Part shown: positions 22,400 to 36,300 of the stretch, piece after piece | Layout: the number at the start of each line of letters is the position of its first letter | Position numbering within the stretch: the stretch's first letter is position 1 | Source: Erodium maritimum | Lineage: Eukaryota; Streptophyta; Magnoliopsida; Geraniales; Geraniaceae | Direction of reading: 5' to 3' | DNA length: 64,000 nucleotides | Assembly: GCA_963921825.1 (NCBI GenBank) | Contig: OY997591.1 | Span: 39,143,825 to 39,207,824 of the forward strand | Translations under genes and position numbers: made by a program | The notes under the pieces: generated by a model | Database searches by the model: none | Told to the model about the DNA's origin: nothing | What the model saw: only the letters and a program-made list of their open reading frames with translations

Positions 22400-25300
22400 A
22401 ATAAATATTGGCCGGCCCACTTCTAGTGTGTCTCGACCAACATCAAATTATCAATCGTCCACCGCTAAATCTCCATGAACACTACTCCATATTACCCTTT
22501 TCTTCCAACCTATCCTCCAAGTGGTCCTCCAAGACTAACCTTCCGACCCTGCTCCATGACATCCTCCTCTATGAACACTACTCCACATTACCCTTTTCAT
22601 CAAACCTATCCTCCTAGGGGTCCTCCAAGACTAACCTTCCGACCCTACTGCATAACATCCTCCACTATGAACTCTTTCGCGAATCCATTACCACCCACAT
22701 GCACTAGTCCAACTCCAAAATGGAACTACCTCATCCCAAGTCCCAAGCGTACTTCTAAATTTCAAAGGTTTAAGTGTAGAGGACACGTTACTAGGTGTAA
22801 GATCTCAAGACAAGTAATTTCTTTTATTAGAAATAAAGGTCGCCTAATCAAATATTGGTCGGTCTACTGGGAAAGTGGCCGACAGCGCCATAATGTGCCG
22901 CAAAGAATGTCGACCGACGCGAGGTCTAGGACGGCCCAGCTCAAACGGGTATCGACCAACCCGCAAGACCAACCAGCATTAAATATTGGCCGGCCCACCT
23001 CTAGTGTGTCTCGACCAAACTCAACACAACGGTCGTCCACCGTTAATTCTCCATGAACACTACTCCATATTACCCTTTTCTTCAAACCTATCCTCCAAGG
23101 GGTCCTCCAAAACTAACCTTCTGACCCTGCTCCATGACATCCTCCTCTATGAACTCTTTCGCGAATCCACTACCACCCACATGCACTAGTCCAACTCCAA
23201 AATGGAACTACCTCATCCCAAGTCCCAAGCGTACTTCTAAATTTCAAAGGTTTAAGTGTAGAGAACACGTTACTAAGTGTAAGATATCAAGACAAGTAAT
23301 TTCTTTTATTAGAAATGAAAGGTCGCCTAATCAAATATTGGTCGGTCTGCTGGGAAAGTGGCCGACCGCGCCATAATGTGCCGCAAAAAATGTCGACCGA
23401 CGCGAGGTCTAGGACGGCCCAGCTCAAACATGTATCGACCAACCCGCAAGACCGACCGGCATTAAATATTGGCCGGGTCACCTCTAGTGTGTCTCGACCA
23501 AACTCAACACAGCGGTCGTCCACCGTTAATTCTCCATGAAGAGTACTCCACATTACCCTTTTCTTCGAACCTATCCTCCAAGGGGTCCTCCAATACTAAC
23601 CTTCCGACCCTATCCATAACATCCTCCTCTATGAACTCTTTCCCGAATCCACTACCACCCACATGCACTAGTCCAACTCCAAAATGGAACTACCTCATCC
23701 CAAGTCCCAAGCGTACTTCTAAATTTCAAAGGTTTAAGTGTAGCGAACACGTTACTAGGTTTAAGATATCAAGATAAGTAATTTCTTTTATTAGAAATGA
23801 AAGGTCGCCTAATCAAATATTGGTCGGTCTGCTGGGAAACTGGCCGACCGAGCCATAATGTGCCGCAAAAAATGTCGACCGACACTTGGTCTACGACGGA
23901 CCAGCTCAAACGTGTCTCGACCAACCCGCAAGACCGGCCGACAATAAATATTGGCCGGCCCACCTCTAGTGTGTCTCGACCAACCTCAAATTATCAATCG
24001 TCCACCGCTAAATCTCCATGAACACTACTCCATATTAACCTTTTCTTCCAACCTATCCTCCAAGTGGTCCTCCAAAACTAACCTTCCGACCCTGCTCCAT
24101 GACATCCTCCTCTATGAACACTACTCCACATTACCCTTTTCATCAAACCTATCCTCCTAGGGGTCCTCCAAGACTAACCTTCCGACCCTACTGCATAACA
24201 TCCTCCACTATGAACTCTTTCGCGAATCCATTACCACCCACATGCACTAGTCCAACTCCAAAATGGAACTACCTCATCCCAAGTCCCAAGCGTACTTCTA
24301 AATTTCAAAGGTGTGAGGGAAGAGAACACGTTACTAGGTGTAAGATATCAAGACAAGTAATTTGTTTTATTAGAACTGAAAGGTCGCCTAGTCAAATATT
24401 GGTCGGTCTGTTGGGAAAGTGGCCGACAGCGCCATAATGTGCCGCAAAGAATGTCGACCGACGCGAGGTCTAGGACGGCCCAGCTCAAACGTGTATCGAC
24501 CAACCCGCAAGACCGACCAGCATTAAATATTGGCCGGCCCACCTCTAGTGTGTCTCGACCAAACTCAACACAACGGTCGTCCACCGTTAATTCTCCATGA
24601 ACACTACTCCATACCCTTTTCTTCCAACCTATCCTCCAAGGGGTCCTCCAAAACTAACCTTCTGACCCTGCTCCATGACATCCTCCTCTATGAACTCTTT
24701 CGCGAATCCACTACCACCCACATGCACTAGTCCAACTCAAAAATGGAACTACCTCATCCCAAGTCCCAAGCGTACTTCTAAATTTCAAAGGTTTAAGTGT
24801 AGCGAACACGTTACTAGGTTTAAGATATCAAGACAAGTAATTCCTTTTATTAGAAATGAAAGGTCGCCTAATCAAATATTGGTCGGTCTGCTGGGAAAAT
24901 GGCCGACCGAGCCATAATGTGCCGCAAAAAATGTCGACCGACACTTGGTCTAGGACGGACCAGCTCAAACGTGTCTCGACCAACCCAAAAGACTGACCGA
25001 CAATAAATATTGGCCGGCCCACCTCTAGTGTGTCTCGACCAACCTCAAATTATCAATCGTCCACCGCTAAATCTCCATGAACACTACTCCATATTAACCT
25101 TTTCTTCCAACCTATCCTCCAAGTGGTCCTCCAAAACTAACCTTCCGACCCTGCTCCATGACATCCTCCTCTATGAACACTACTCCACATTGCCCTTTCA
25201 TCAAACCTATCCTCCTAGGGGTCCTCCAAGACTAACCTTCCGACCCTACTGCATAACATCCTCCACTATGAACTCTTTCGCGAATCCATTACCACCCACA

Positions 25301-26700
25301 TGCACTAGTCCAACTCCAAAATGGAACTACCTCATCCCAAGTCCCAAGCGTACTTCTAAATTTCAAAGGTTTAAGTGTAGAGAACACGTTACTAGGTGTA
25401 AGATCTCAAGACAAGTAATTTCTTTTATTAGAAATGAAAGGTCGCCTAATTAAATATTGGTCGGTCTGCTGGGAAAGTGGCCGACCGCGCCATAATGTGC
25501 CGCAAAAAATGTCGACCGACGCGAGGTCTAGGACGGCCCAGCTCAAACGTGTATCGACCAACCCGCAAGACCGACCGGCATTAAATATTGGCCGGCCCAC
25601 CTCTAGTGTGTCTCGACCAAACTCAACACAACGGTCGTCCAACGTAAATTCTCCATGAACAGTACTCCATATTACTCTTTTCATTCAACCAATCCTCCAA
25701 GGGGTCCTCCAATACTGACATTCCGACCCTATCCATAACATCCTCCTCTATGAACTCTTTCGCGAATCCACTACCACCCACATGCACTAGTCCAACTCAA
25801 AAATGGAACTACCTCATCCCAAGTCCCAACCGTACTTCTAAATTTCAAAGGTTTAAGTGTAGCGAACACGTTACTAGGTTTAAGATATCAAGACAAGTAA
25901 TTCCTTTTATTAGAAATGAAAGGTCGCCTAATCAAATATTGGTCGGTCTACTGGGAAAATGGCCGACCGAGCCATAATGTGCCGCAAAAAATGTCGACCG
26001 ACACTTGGTCTAGGACGGACCAGCTCAAACGTGTCTCGACCAACCCAAAAGACTGACCGACAATAAATATTGGCCGGCCCACCTCTAGTGTGTCTCGACC
26101 AACCTCAAATTATCAATCGTCCACCGCTAAATCTCCATGAACACTACTCCATATTAACCTTTTCTTCCAACCTATCCTCCAAGTGGTCCTCCAAAACTAA
26201 CCTTCCGACCCTGCTCCATGACATCCTCCTCTATGAACACTACTCCACATTGCCCTTTCATCAAACCTATCCTCCTAGGGGTCCTCCAAGACTAACCTTC
26301 CGACCCTACTGCATAACATCCTCCACTATGAACTCTTTCGCGAATCCATTACCACCCACATGCACTAGTCCAACTCCAAAATGGAACTACCTCATCCCAA
26401 GTCCCAAGCGTACTTCTAAATTTCAAAGGTTTAAGTGTAGAGAACACGTTACTAGGTGTAAGATATCAAGACAAGTAATTTCTTTTATTAGAAATGAAAG
26501 GTCACCTAATCAAATATTGGTCGGTCTGCTGGGAAAGTGGCCGACCGCGCCATAATGTGCCGCAAAATATGTGGACCGATGCGAGGTCTAGGACGGCCCA
26601 GCTCATACGTGTCTCGACCAACCCGCAAGACCGACCGGCAATAAATATTGGCCGACCCACCTCTAATATGTCTCGACCAAACTCAAAACAACGACCGTCC
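22400..26700 (+). repeat. Satellite block S4: ~1060-bp units containing a long hybrid monomer
   Basis: A long (~577-bp) monomer alternates with ordinary 481-483-bp ones. Long copies start near 22408, 23951, 25010 and 26070, so the last three are spaced 1059-1060 bp. The extra ~96 bp arises because the string CTCTATGAAC is followed by ACTACTCC, restarting the pyrimidine half, instead of by TCTTTCGCG. The long monomer is marked by ATTATCAATCGTCCACCGCTAA in place of the usual ACGGTCGTCCACCGTTAA. Confidence 0.87.
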
Positions 26701-27470
26701 ACCATTAACTCTCCACATTACCCTTTTCTTCCAACCTATCCTCCAAGAGGTCCTCCAAAACTAACCTTCTGACCCTGCTCCATGACATCCTCCTCTATGA
26801 ACTCTTTCGCGAATCCACTACAACCCACATGCACTAGTCCAACTCCAAAATGGAACTACCTCATCCCAAGTCCCAAGCGTACTTCTAAATTTCAAAGGTG
26901 TAAGGGAAGAGAACACGTTACTAGGTGTAAGATATCAAGACAAGTAATTTGTTTTATTAGAACTGAAACGTCGCCTAGTCAAATATTGGTCGGTCTGCTG
27001 GGAAAGTGGCCGACAGCGCCATAATGTGCCGCAAAGAATGTCGACCGACGCGAGGTCTAGGACGGCCCAACTCAAACGTGTCTCGACCAACACGCTAACC
27101 GACCTGCAATAAATGTCGTCCACCGTTAATTCTCCATGAACACTACTCCACATTACCCTTTTCAACCAACCTATCCTCCAAGGGGTCCTACAATACTAAC
27201 CTTCTGACCCTATCCATAACATCCTCCTCTATGAACTCTTTCGCGAATCCACTACCACCCACATACACTAGTCCAACTCTAAAATGGAACTACCTCATCC
27301 CAAGTCCCAAGCGTACTTCTAAATTTCAAATGTGTAAGTATAGAGAACACGTTACTAGGTGTAGGATATCAAGACAAGTAATTTCTTTTATTAGAAATGA
27401 AAGGTCGCCTAATCAAATATTGGTCGGTCTGCTGGGGAAGTGGCCGACCGCGCCATAATGTGCGCAAAAA
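26700..27470 (+). repeat. Irregular satellite monomers between blocks
   Basis: Monomers with short losses near 26712 (between two CTCCA strings) and near 27115 (about 60 bp), joining block S4 to the regular 481-bp block. No other content seen. Confidence 0.8.
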
Positions 27471-30300
27471 ATGTCGACGGATGCGAGGTCTAGGACGGCC
27501 CTGCTCAAACGTGTCTCGACCAACCAGCTAGACCGACCGGCAATAAATATTGGCCGGGCCACCTCTAGTGTGTCTCGACCAACGTCAAAACAACGGTCGT
27601 CCACCGTTAATTCTCAATGAACACTACTCCACATTACCATTTTCAACCAACCTATCCTCCAAGGGGTCCTACAATACTAACCTTCCGACCCTATCCATAA
27701 CATCCTGCTCTATGAACTCTTTCGCGAATCCACTACCACCCACATGCACTAGTCCAACTCCAAAATGGAACTACCTCATCCCAAGTCCCAACCGTACTTC
27801 TAAATTTCAAAGGTGTAAGTGTAGAGAACACGTTAGTAGGTGTAAGATATCAAGACAAGTAATTTCTTTTATTAGAAATGAAAGGTCGCCTAATAAAATA
27901 TTGGTCGGTCTGCTGGGAAAGTGGCCGACCGCGCCATAATGTGCGCAAAAAATGTCGACGGATGCGAGGTCTAGGACGGCCCTGCTCAAACGTGTCTCGA
28001 CCAACCAGCTAGACCGACCGGCAATAAATATTGGCCGGGTCACCTCTAGTGTGTCTCGACCAACGTCAAAACAACGGTCGTCCACCGTTAATTCTCAATG
28101 AACACTACTCCACATTACCATTTTCAACCAACCTATCCTCCAAGGGGTCCTACAATACTAACCTTCCGACCCTATCCATAACATCCTGCTCTATGAACTC
28201 TTTCGCGAATCCACTACCACCCACATGCACTAGTCCAACTCCAAAATGGAACTACCTCATCCCAAGTCCCAACCGTACTTCTAAATTTCAAAGGTGTAAG
28301 TGTAGAGAACACGTTACTAGGTGTAAGATATCAAGACAAGTAATTTCTTTTATTAGAAATGAAAGGTCGCCTAATAAAATATTGGTCGGTCTGCTGGGAA
28401 AGTTGCCGACCGCGGCATAATGTGCGCAAAAAATGTCGACGGACGCGAGGTCTAGGACGGCCCTGCTCAAACGTGTCTCGACCAACCAGCTAGACCGACC
28501 GGCAATAAATATTGGCCGGGCTACCTGTAGTGTGTCACGACCAACGTCAAAACAACGGTCGTCCACCGTTAATTCTCAATGAACACTACTCCACATTACC
28601 ATTTTCAACTAACCTATCCTCCAAGGGGTCCTACAATACTAAACTTCCGACCCTATCCATAACATCCTCCTCTATGAACTCTTTCGCGAATCCACTACCA
28701 CCCACATACACTAGTCCAACTCCAAAATGGAACTACCTCATCCCAAGTCCCAAGCGTACTTCTAAATTTCATAGGTGTAAGTGTAGAGAATACGTTACTA
28801 GGTGTAAGATATCAAGACAAGTAATTTCTTTTATTAGAAATGAAAGGTCGCCTAATAAAATATTGGACGGTCTGCTGGGAAAGTGGCCGACCGCGCCATA
28901 ATGTGCGCAAAAAATGTCGACGGATGCGAGGTCTAGGACGGCCCTGCTCAAACGTGTCTCGACCAACCAGCTAGACCGACCGGCAATAAATATTGGCCGG
29001 GTCACCTCTAGTGTGTCTCGACCAACGTCAAAACAACGGTCGTCCACCGTTAATTCTCAATGAACACTACTCCACATTACCATTTTCAACCAACCTATCC
29101 TCCAAGGGGTCCTACAATACTAACCTTCCGACCCTATCCATAACATCCTGCTCTATGAACTCTTTCGCGAATCCACTACCACCCACATGCACTAGTCCAA
29201 CTCCAAAATGGAACTACCTCATCCCAAGTCCCAACCGTACTTCTAAATTTCAAAGGTGTAAGTGTAGAGAACACGTTACTAGGTGTAAGATATCAAGACA
29301 AGTAATTTCTTTTATTAGAAATGAAAGGTCGCCTAATAAAATATTGGTCGGTCTGCTGGGAAAGTTGCCGACCGCGGCATAATGTGCGCAAAAAATGTCG
29401 ACGGACGCGAGGTCTAGGACGGCCCTGCTCAAACGTGTCTCGACCAACCAGCTAGACCGACCGGCAATAAATATTGGCCGGGCCACCTGTAGTGTGTCAC
29501 GACCAACGTCAAAACAACGGTCGTCCACCGTTAATTCTCAATGAACACTACTCCACATTACCATTTTCAACCAACCTATCCTCCAAGGGGTCCTACAATA
29601 CTAACCTTCCGACCCTATCCATAACATCCTGCTCTATGAACTCTTTCGCGAATCCACTACCACCCACATGCACTAGTCCAACTCCAAAATGGAACTACCT
29701 CATCCCAAGTCCCAACCGTACTTCTAAATTTCAAAGGTGTAAGTGTAGAGAACACGTTACTAGGTGTAAGATATCAAGACAAGTAATTTCTTTTATTAGA
29801 AATGAAAGGTCGCCTAATAAAATATTGGTCGGTCTGCTGGGAAAGTGGCCGACCGCGCCATAATGTGCGCAAAAAATGTCGACGGATGCGAGGTCTAGGA
29901 CGGCCCTGCTCAAACGTGTCTCGACCAACCAGCTAGACCGACCGGCAATAAATATTGGCCGGGCCACCTCTAGTGTGTCTCGACCAACGTCAAAACAACG
30001 GTCGTCCACCGTTAATTCTCAATGAACAGTACTCCACATTACCAGTTTCAACCAACCTATCCTCCAAGGGGTCTTACAATACAAACCTTCCGACCCTATC
30101 CATAACAGGCTCTATGAACTCTTTCGCGAATCCACTACCACCCACATACACTAGTCCAACTCCAAAATGGAACTACCTCATCCCAAGTCCCAAGCGTACT
30201 TCTAAATTTCAAAGGTGTAAGTGTAGAGAACACGTTACTAGGTGTAAGATATCAAGACAAGTAATTTCTTTTATTAGAAATGAAAGGTCGCCTAATCAAA
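27470..30300 (+). repeat. Satellite block S5: regular 481-bp monomers with a 962-bp dimer
   Basis: Six monomers at exact 481-bp spacing (landmarks at 27550, 28031, 28512, 28993, 29474, 29955). The pair at 28031-28992 is repeated at 28993-29954, distinguished by the alternating marks GGCCGGGTCACCTC and CACGACCAACG. All share a GTGCGCAAAAAATG variant. Confidence 0.9.
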
Positions 30301-33300
30301 TATTGGTCGGTCTGCTGGGAAAGTGGCCGATCGCGCCATAATGTGCCGCAAAAAATGTCGAGCGACGCGAAGTCTAAGACGGCCCACCTCAAACGTGTCT
30401 CGACCAACCCGCTAGATCGAACGATAATAAATATTGGCCGGCCCACCTCTTGTGTGTATCGACCAACATCAAAGCAACGGTCGTCCACCGTTAAGTCTCC
30501 ATGAGTACTACTCCATATTACCCTTTTCACCCAACCTATCCTCCAAGTGGTCCTTTAAAACTAAACTTCCGACCCTGCTCCATGACATCCTCCTCTATGA
30601 ACTCTTTCGCGAATCCACTACCACCCACATGCACTAGTCGAACTCCAAAATGGAACAACCTCATCGCAAGTCCCAAGCGTACTTCTAAATTTTAAATGTG
30701 TAAGGGTATGGAACACGTTACTAGGTGTGTAAGATATCAACACAAGTAATTTGTTTTATTAGAAATGAAAGGTCGCCTAATTAAATATTGGTCGGTCTGC
30801 TGGGACAGTGGTCGACTGGGCCATAATGTGCCGCAAAAAAATGTCGACCGACGCGAGGTCTATGATGGCCCTGCTCAAACGTGTCTCGACCAACCCGCAA
30901 GAGCGACCAAAAATAAATATTGGCCGGCCCACCTCTAGTATGTCTCGACCAACCTCAAAACAACGGTCGTCCACCGTTAATTCTCTATGAACACTACTCC
31001 ACGTTACCCTTTTCATCGAACCTGTCCTCCAAGGGGTCCTCCAAGACTAACCTTCCGACCCTACTCCATAACATCCTCCTCTATGAACTCTTTCGCTAAT
31101 CCACTACCACCCACATGCACTAGTCCAACTCCAAAATGGAACTACCTCATCCCAAGTCCCAAACGTACTTCTAAATTTCAAAGGTGTAAGTGTAGAGAAC
31201 ACGTTACTAGGTGTAAGATATCAAGACAAGTAATTTCTTTTATTAGAAATGAAAGGTCGCCTAATCAAATATTGGTCGGTCTGCTGGGAAAGTGGCCGAC
31301 CACGCCATAATGTGCCGCAAAAAAATGTCGACCGACGCGAGGTCTATGATGGCCCTGCTCAAACGTGTCTCGACCAACCCGCAAGAGCGACCAAAAATAA
31401 ATATTGGCCGGCCCACCTCTAGTATGTCTCGACCAACCTCAAAACAACGGTCGTCCACCGTTAATTCTCCATGAACACTACTCCACGTTACCCTTTTCAT
31501 CGAACCTGTCCTCCAAGGGGTCCTCCAAGACTAACCTTCCGACCCTACTCCATAACATCCTCCTCTATGAACTCTTTCGCTAATCCACTACCACCCACAT
31601 GCACTAGTCCAACTCCAAAATGGAACTACCTCATCCCAAGTCCCAAACGTACTTCTAAATTTCAAAGGTGTAAGTGTAGAGAACACGTTACTAGGTGTAA
31701 GATATCAAGACAAGTAATTTCTTTTATTAGAAATGAAAGGTCGCCTAATCAAATATTGGTCGGTCTGCTGGGAAAGTGGCCGATCGCGCCATAATGTGCC
31801 GCAAAAAATGTCGAGCGACGCGAAGTCTAAGACGGCCCACCTCAAACGTGTCTCGACCAACCCGCTAGACCGAACGATAATAAATATTGGCCGGCCCACC
31901 TCTTGTGTGTATCGACCAACATCAAAGCAACGGTCGTCCACCGTTAAGTCTCCATGAGTACTACTCCATATTACCCTTTTCACCCAACCTATCCTCCAAG
32001 TGGTCCTTTAAAACTAAACTTCCGACCCTGCTCCATGACATCCTCCTCTATGAACTCTTTCGCGAATCCACTACCACCCACATGCACTAGTCGAACTCCA
32101 AAATGGAACAACCTCATCGCAAGTCCCAAGCGTACTTCTAAATTTTAAATGTGTAAGGGTATGGAACACGTTACTAGGTGTGTAAGATATCAACACAAGT
32201 AATTTGTTTTATTAGAAATGAAAGGTCGCCTAATTAAATATTGGTCGGTCTGCTGGGACAGTGGTCGACTGGGCCATAATGTGCCGCAAAAAAATGTCGA
32301 CCGACGCGAGGTCTATGATGGCCCTGCTCAAACGTGTCTCGACCAACCCGCAAGAGCGACCAAAAATAAATATTGGCCGGCCCACCTCTAGTATGTCTCG
32401 ACCAACCTCAAAACAACGGTCGTCCACCGTTAATTCTCCATGAACACTACTCCACGTTACCCTTTTCATCGAACCTGTCCTCCAAGGGGTCCTCCAAGAC
32501 TAACCTTCCGACCCTACTCCATAACATCCTCCTCTATGAACTCTTTCGCTAATCCACTACCACCCACATGCACTAGTCCAACTCCAAAATGGAACTACCT
32601 CATCCCAAGTCCCAAACGTACTTCTAAATTTCAAAGGTGTAAGTGTAGAGAACACGTTACTAGGTGTAAGATATCAAGACAAGTAATTTCTTTTATTAGA
32701 AATGAAAGGTCGCCTAATCAAATATTGGTCGGTCTGCTGGGAAAGTGGCCGACCACGCCATAATGTGCCACAAAACATGTCGACCGACGCGAGGTCTAGG
32801 ACGCCCCAGCTCAAACGTGTCTCGACCAACCCGCTAGACCGGCCGGCAATAAATATTGGCCGGGCCACCTCTAGTGTGTCTCGACCAACCTCAAAACAAC
32901 GGTCGTCCACCGTTAATTTTCCATGAAAACTACTCCACATTACCCTTTTCAACCAACCTATCCTCCAAAGGGTCCTCCAATACTAACCTTGTGACCCTAT
33001 CCATAACATCCTCCTCTATGAACTCTTTCGCGAATCCACTACCACCCACATGCACTAGTCCAACTCCAAAATGGAACTACCTCATCCCAAGTCCCAAGCG
33101 TACTTCTAAATTTCAAAGTTGTAAGTGTAGAGAACACGTTACTAGGTGTAAGATATCAAGACAAGTAATTTCTTTTATTAGAAATGAAAGGTCGCCTAAT
33201 CAAATATTGGTCGGTCTGCTGGGAAAGTGGCCGATCGCGCCATAATGTGCCGCAAAAAATGTCGAGCGACGCGAAGTCTAAGACGGCCCACCTCAAACGT

Positions 33301-36300
33301 GTCTCGACCAACCCGCTAGACCGAACGATAATAAATATTGGCCGGCCCACCTCTTGTGTGTATCGACCAACATCAAAGCAACGGTCGTCCACCGTTAAGT
33401 CTCCATGAGTACTACTCCATATTACCCTTTTCACCCAACCTATCCTCCAAGTGGTCCTTTAAAACTAAACTTCCGACCCTGCTCCATGACATCCTCCTCT
33501 ATGAACTCTTTCGCGAATCCACTACCACCCACATGCACTAGTCGAACTCCAAAATGGAACAACCTCATCGCAAGTCCCAAGCGTACTTCTAAATTTTAAA
33601 TGTGTAAGGGTATGGAACACGTTACTAGGTGTGTAAGATATCAACACAAGTAATTTGTTTTATTAGAAATGAAAGGTCGCCTAATTAAATATTGGTCGGT
33701 CTGCTGGGACAGTGGTCGACTGGGCCATAATGTGCCGCAAAAAAATGTCGACCGACGCGAGGTCTATGATGGCCCTGCTCAAACGTGTCTCGACCAACCC
33801 GCAAGAGCGACCAAAAATAAATATTGGCCGGCCCACCTCTAGTATGTCTCGACCAACCTCAAAACAACGGTCGTCCACCGTTAATTCTCCATGAACACTA
33901 CTCCACGTTACCCTTTTCATCGAACCTGTCCTCCAAGGGGTCCTCCAAGACTAACCTTCCGACCCTACTCCATAACATCCTCCTCTATGAACTCTTTCGC
34001 TAATCCACTACCACCCACATGCACTAGTCCAACTCCAAAATGGAACTACCTCATCCCAAGTCCCAAACGTACTTCTAAATTTCAAAGGTGTAAGTGTAGA
34101 GAACACGTTACTAGGTGTAAGATATCAAGACAAGTAATTTCTTTTATTAGAAATGAAAGGTCGCCTAATCAAATATTGGTCGGTCTGCTGGGAAAGTGGC
34201 CGACCACGCCATAATGTGCCACAAAACATGTCGACCGACGCGAGGTCTAGGACGCCCCAGCTCAAACGTGTCTCGACCAACCCGCTAGACCGGCCGGCAA
34301 TAAATATTGGCCGGGCCACCTCTAGTGTGTCTCGACCAACCTCAAAACAACGGTCGTCCACCGTTAATTTTCCATGAAAACTACTCCACATTACCCTTTT
34401 CAACCAACCTATCCTCCAAAGGGTCCTCCAATACTAACCTTGTGACCCTATCCATAACATCCTCCTCTATGAACTCTTTCGCGAATCCACTACCACCCAC
34501 ATGCACTAGTCCAACTCCAAAATGGAACTACCTCATCCCAAGTCCCAAGCGTACTTCTAAATTTCAAAGTTGTAAGTGTAGAGAACACGTTACTAGGTGT
34601 AAGATATCAAGACAAGTAATTTCTTTTATTAGAAATGAAAGGTCGCCTAATCAAATATTGGTCGGTCTGTTGGGAAAGTGGCCGATCGCGCCATAATGTG
34701 CCGCAAAAAATGTCGAGCGACGCGAAGTCTAAGACGGCCCACCTCAAACGTGTCTCGACCAACCCGCTAGACCGAACGATAATAAATATTGGCCGGCCCA
34801 CCTCTTGTGTGTATCGACCAACATCAAAGCAACGGTCGTCCACCGTTAAGTCTCCATGAGTACTACTCCATATTACCCTTTTCACCCAACCTATCCTCCA
34901 AGTGGTCCTTTAAAACTAAACTTCCGACCCTGCTCCATGACATCCTCCTCTATGAACTCTTTCGCGAATCCACTACCACCCACATGCACTAGTCGAACTC
35001 CAAAATGGAACAACCTCATCGCAAGTCCCAAGCGTACTTCTAAATTTTAAATGTGTAAGGGTATGGAACACGTTACTAGGTGTGTAAGATATCAACACAA
35101 GTAATTTGTTTTATTAGAAATGAAAGGTCGCCTAATTAAATATTGGTCGGTCTGCTGGGACAGTGGTCGACTGGGCCATAATGTGCCGCAAAAAAATGTC
35201 GACCGACGCGAGGTCTATGATGGCCCTGCTCAAACGTGTCTCGACCAACCCGCAAGAGCGACCAAAAATAAATATTGGCCGGCCCACCTCTAGTATGTCT
35301 CGACCAACCTCAAAACAACGGTCGTCCACCGTTAATTCTCCATGAACACTACTCCACGTTACCCTTTTCATCGAACCTGTCCTCCAAGGGGTCCTCCAAG
35401 ACTAACCTTCCGACCCTACTCCATAACATCCTCCTCTATGAACTCTTTCGCAAATCCACTACCACCCACATGCACTAGTCCAACTCCAAAATGGAACTAC
35501 CTCATCCCAAGTCCCAAACGTACTTCTAAATTTCAAAGGTGTAAGTGTAGAGAACACGTTACTAGGTGTAAGATATCAAGACAAGTAATTTCTTTTATTA
35601 GAAATGAAAGGTCGCCTAATCAAATATTGGTCGGTCTGCTGGGAAAGTGGCCGACCACGCCATAATGTGCCACAAAACATGTCGACCGACGCGAGGTCTA
35701 GGACGCCCCAGCTCAAACGTGTCTCGACCAACCCGCTAGACCGGCCGGCAATAAATATTGGCCGGGCCACCTCTAGTGTGTCTCGACCAACCTCAAAACA
35801 ACGGTCGTCCACCGTTAATTTTCCATGAAAACTACTCCACATTACCCTTTTCAACCAACCTATCCTCCAAAGGGTCCTCCAATACTAACCTTGTGACCCT
35901 ATCCATAACATCCTCCTCTATGAACTCTTTCGTGAATCCACTACCACCCACATGCACTAGTCCAACTCCAAAATGGAACTACCTCATCCCAAGTCCCAAG
36001 CGTACTTCTAAATTTCAAAGTTGTAAGTGTAGAGAACACGTTACTAGGTGTAAGATATCAAGACAAGTAATTTCTTTTATTAGAAATGAAAGGTCGCCTA
36101 ATCAAATATTGGTCGGTCTGTTGGGAAAGTGGCCGATCGCGCCATAATGTGCCGCAAAAAATGTCGAGCGACGCGAAGTCTAAGACGGCCCACCTCAAAC
36201 GTGTCTCGACCAACCCGCTAGACCGAACGATAATAAATATTGGCCGGCCCACCTCTTGTGTGTATCGACCAACATCAAAGCAACGGTCGTCCACCGTTAA

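Noticed and set aside
22475-23056. Open reading frame of 193 codons, and many of 90-130 codons across the satellite on both strands
   Set aside because: They recur with the monomer period, overlap on both strands, vary freely between copies and match no family. They follow from a repeat length near 3 x 161 and few stops in C-rich sequence, not from coding.
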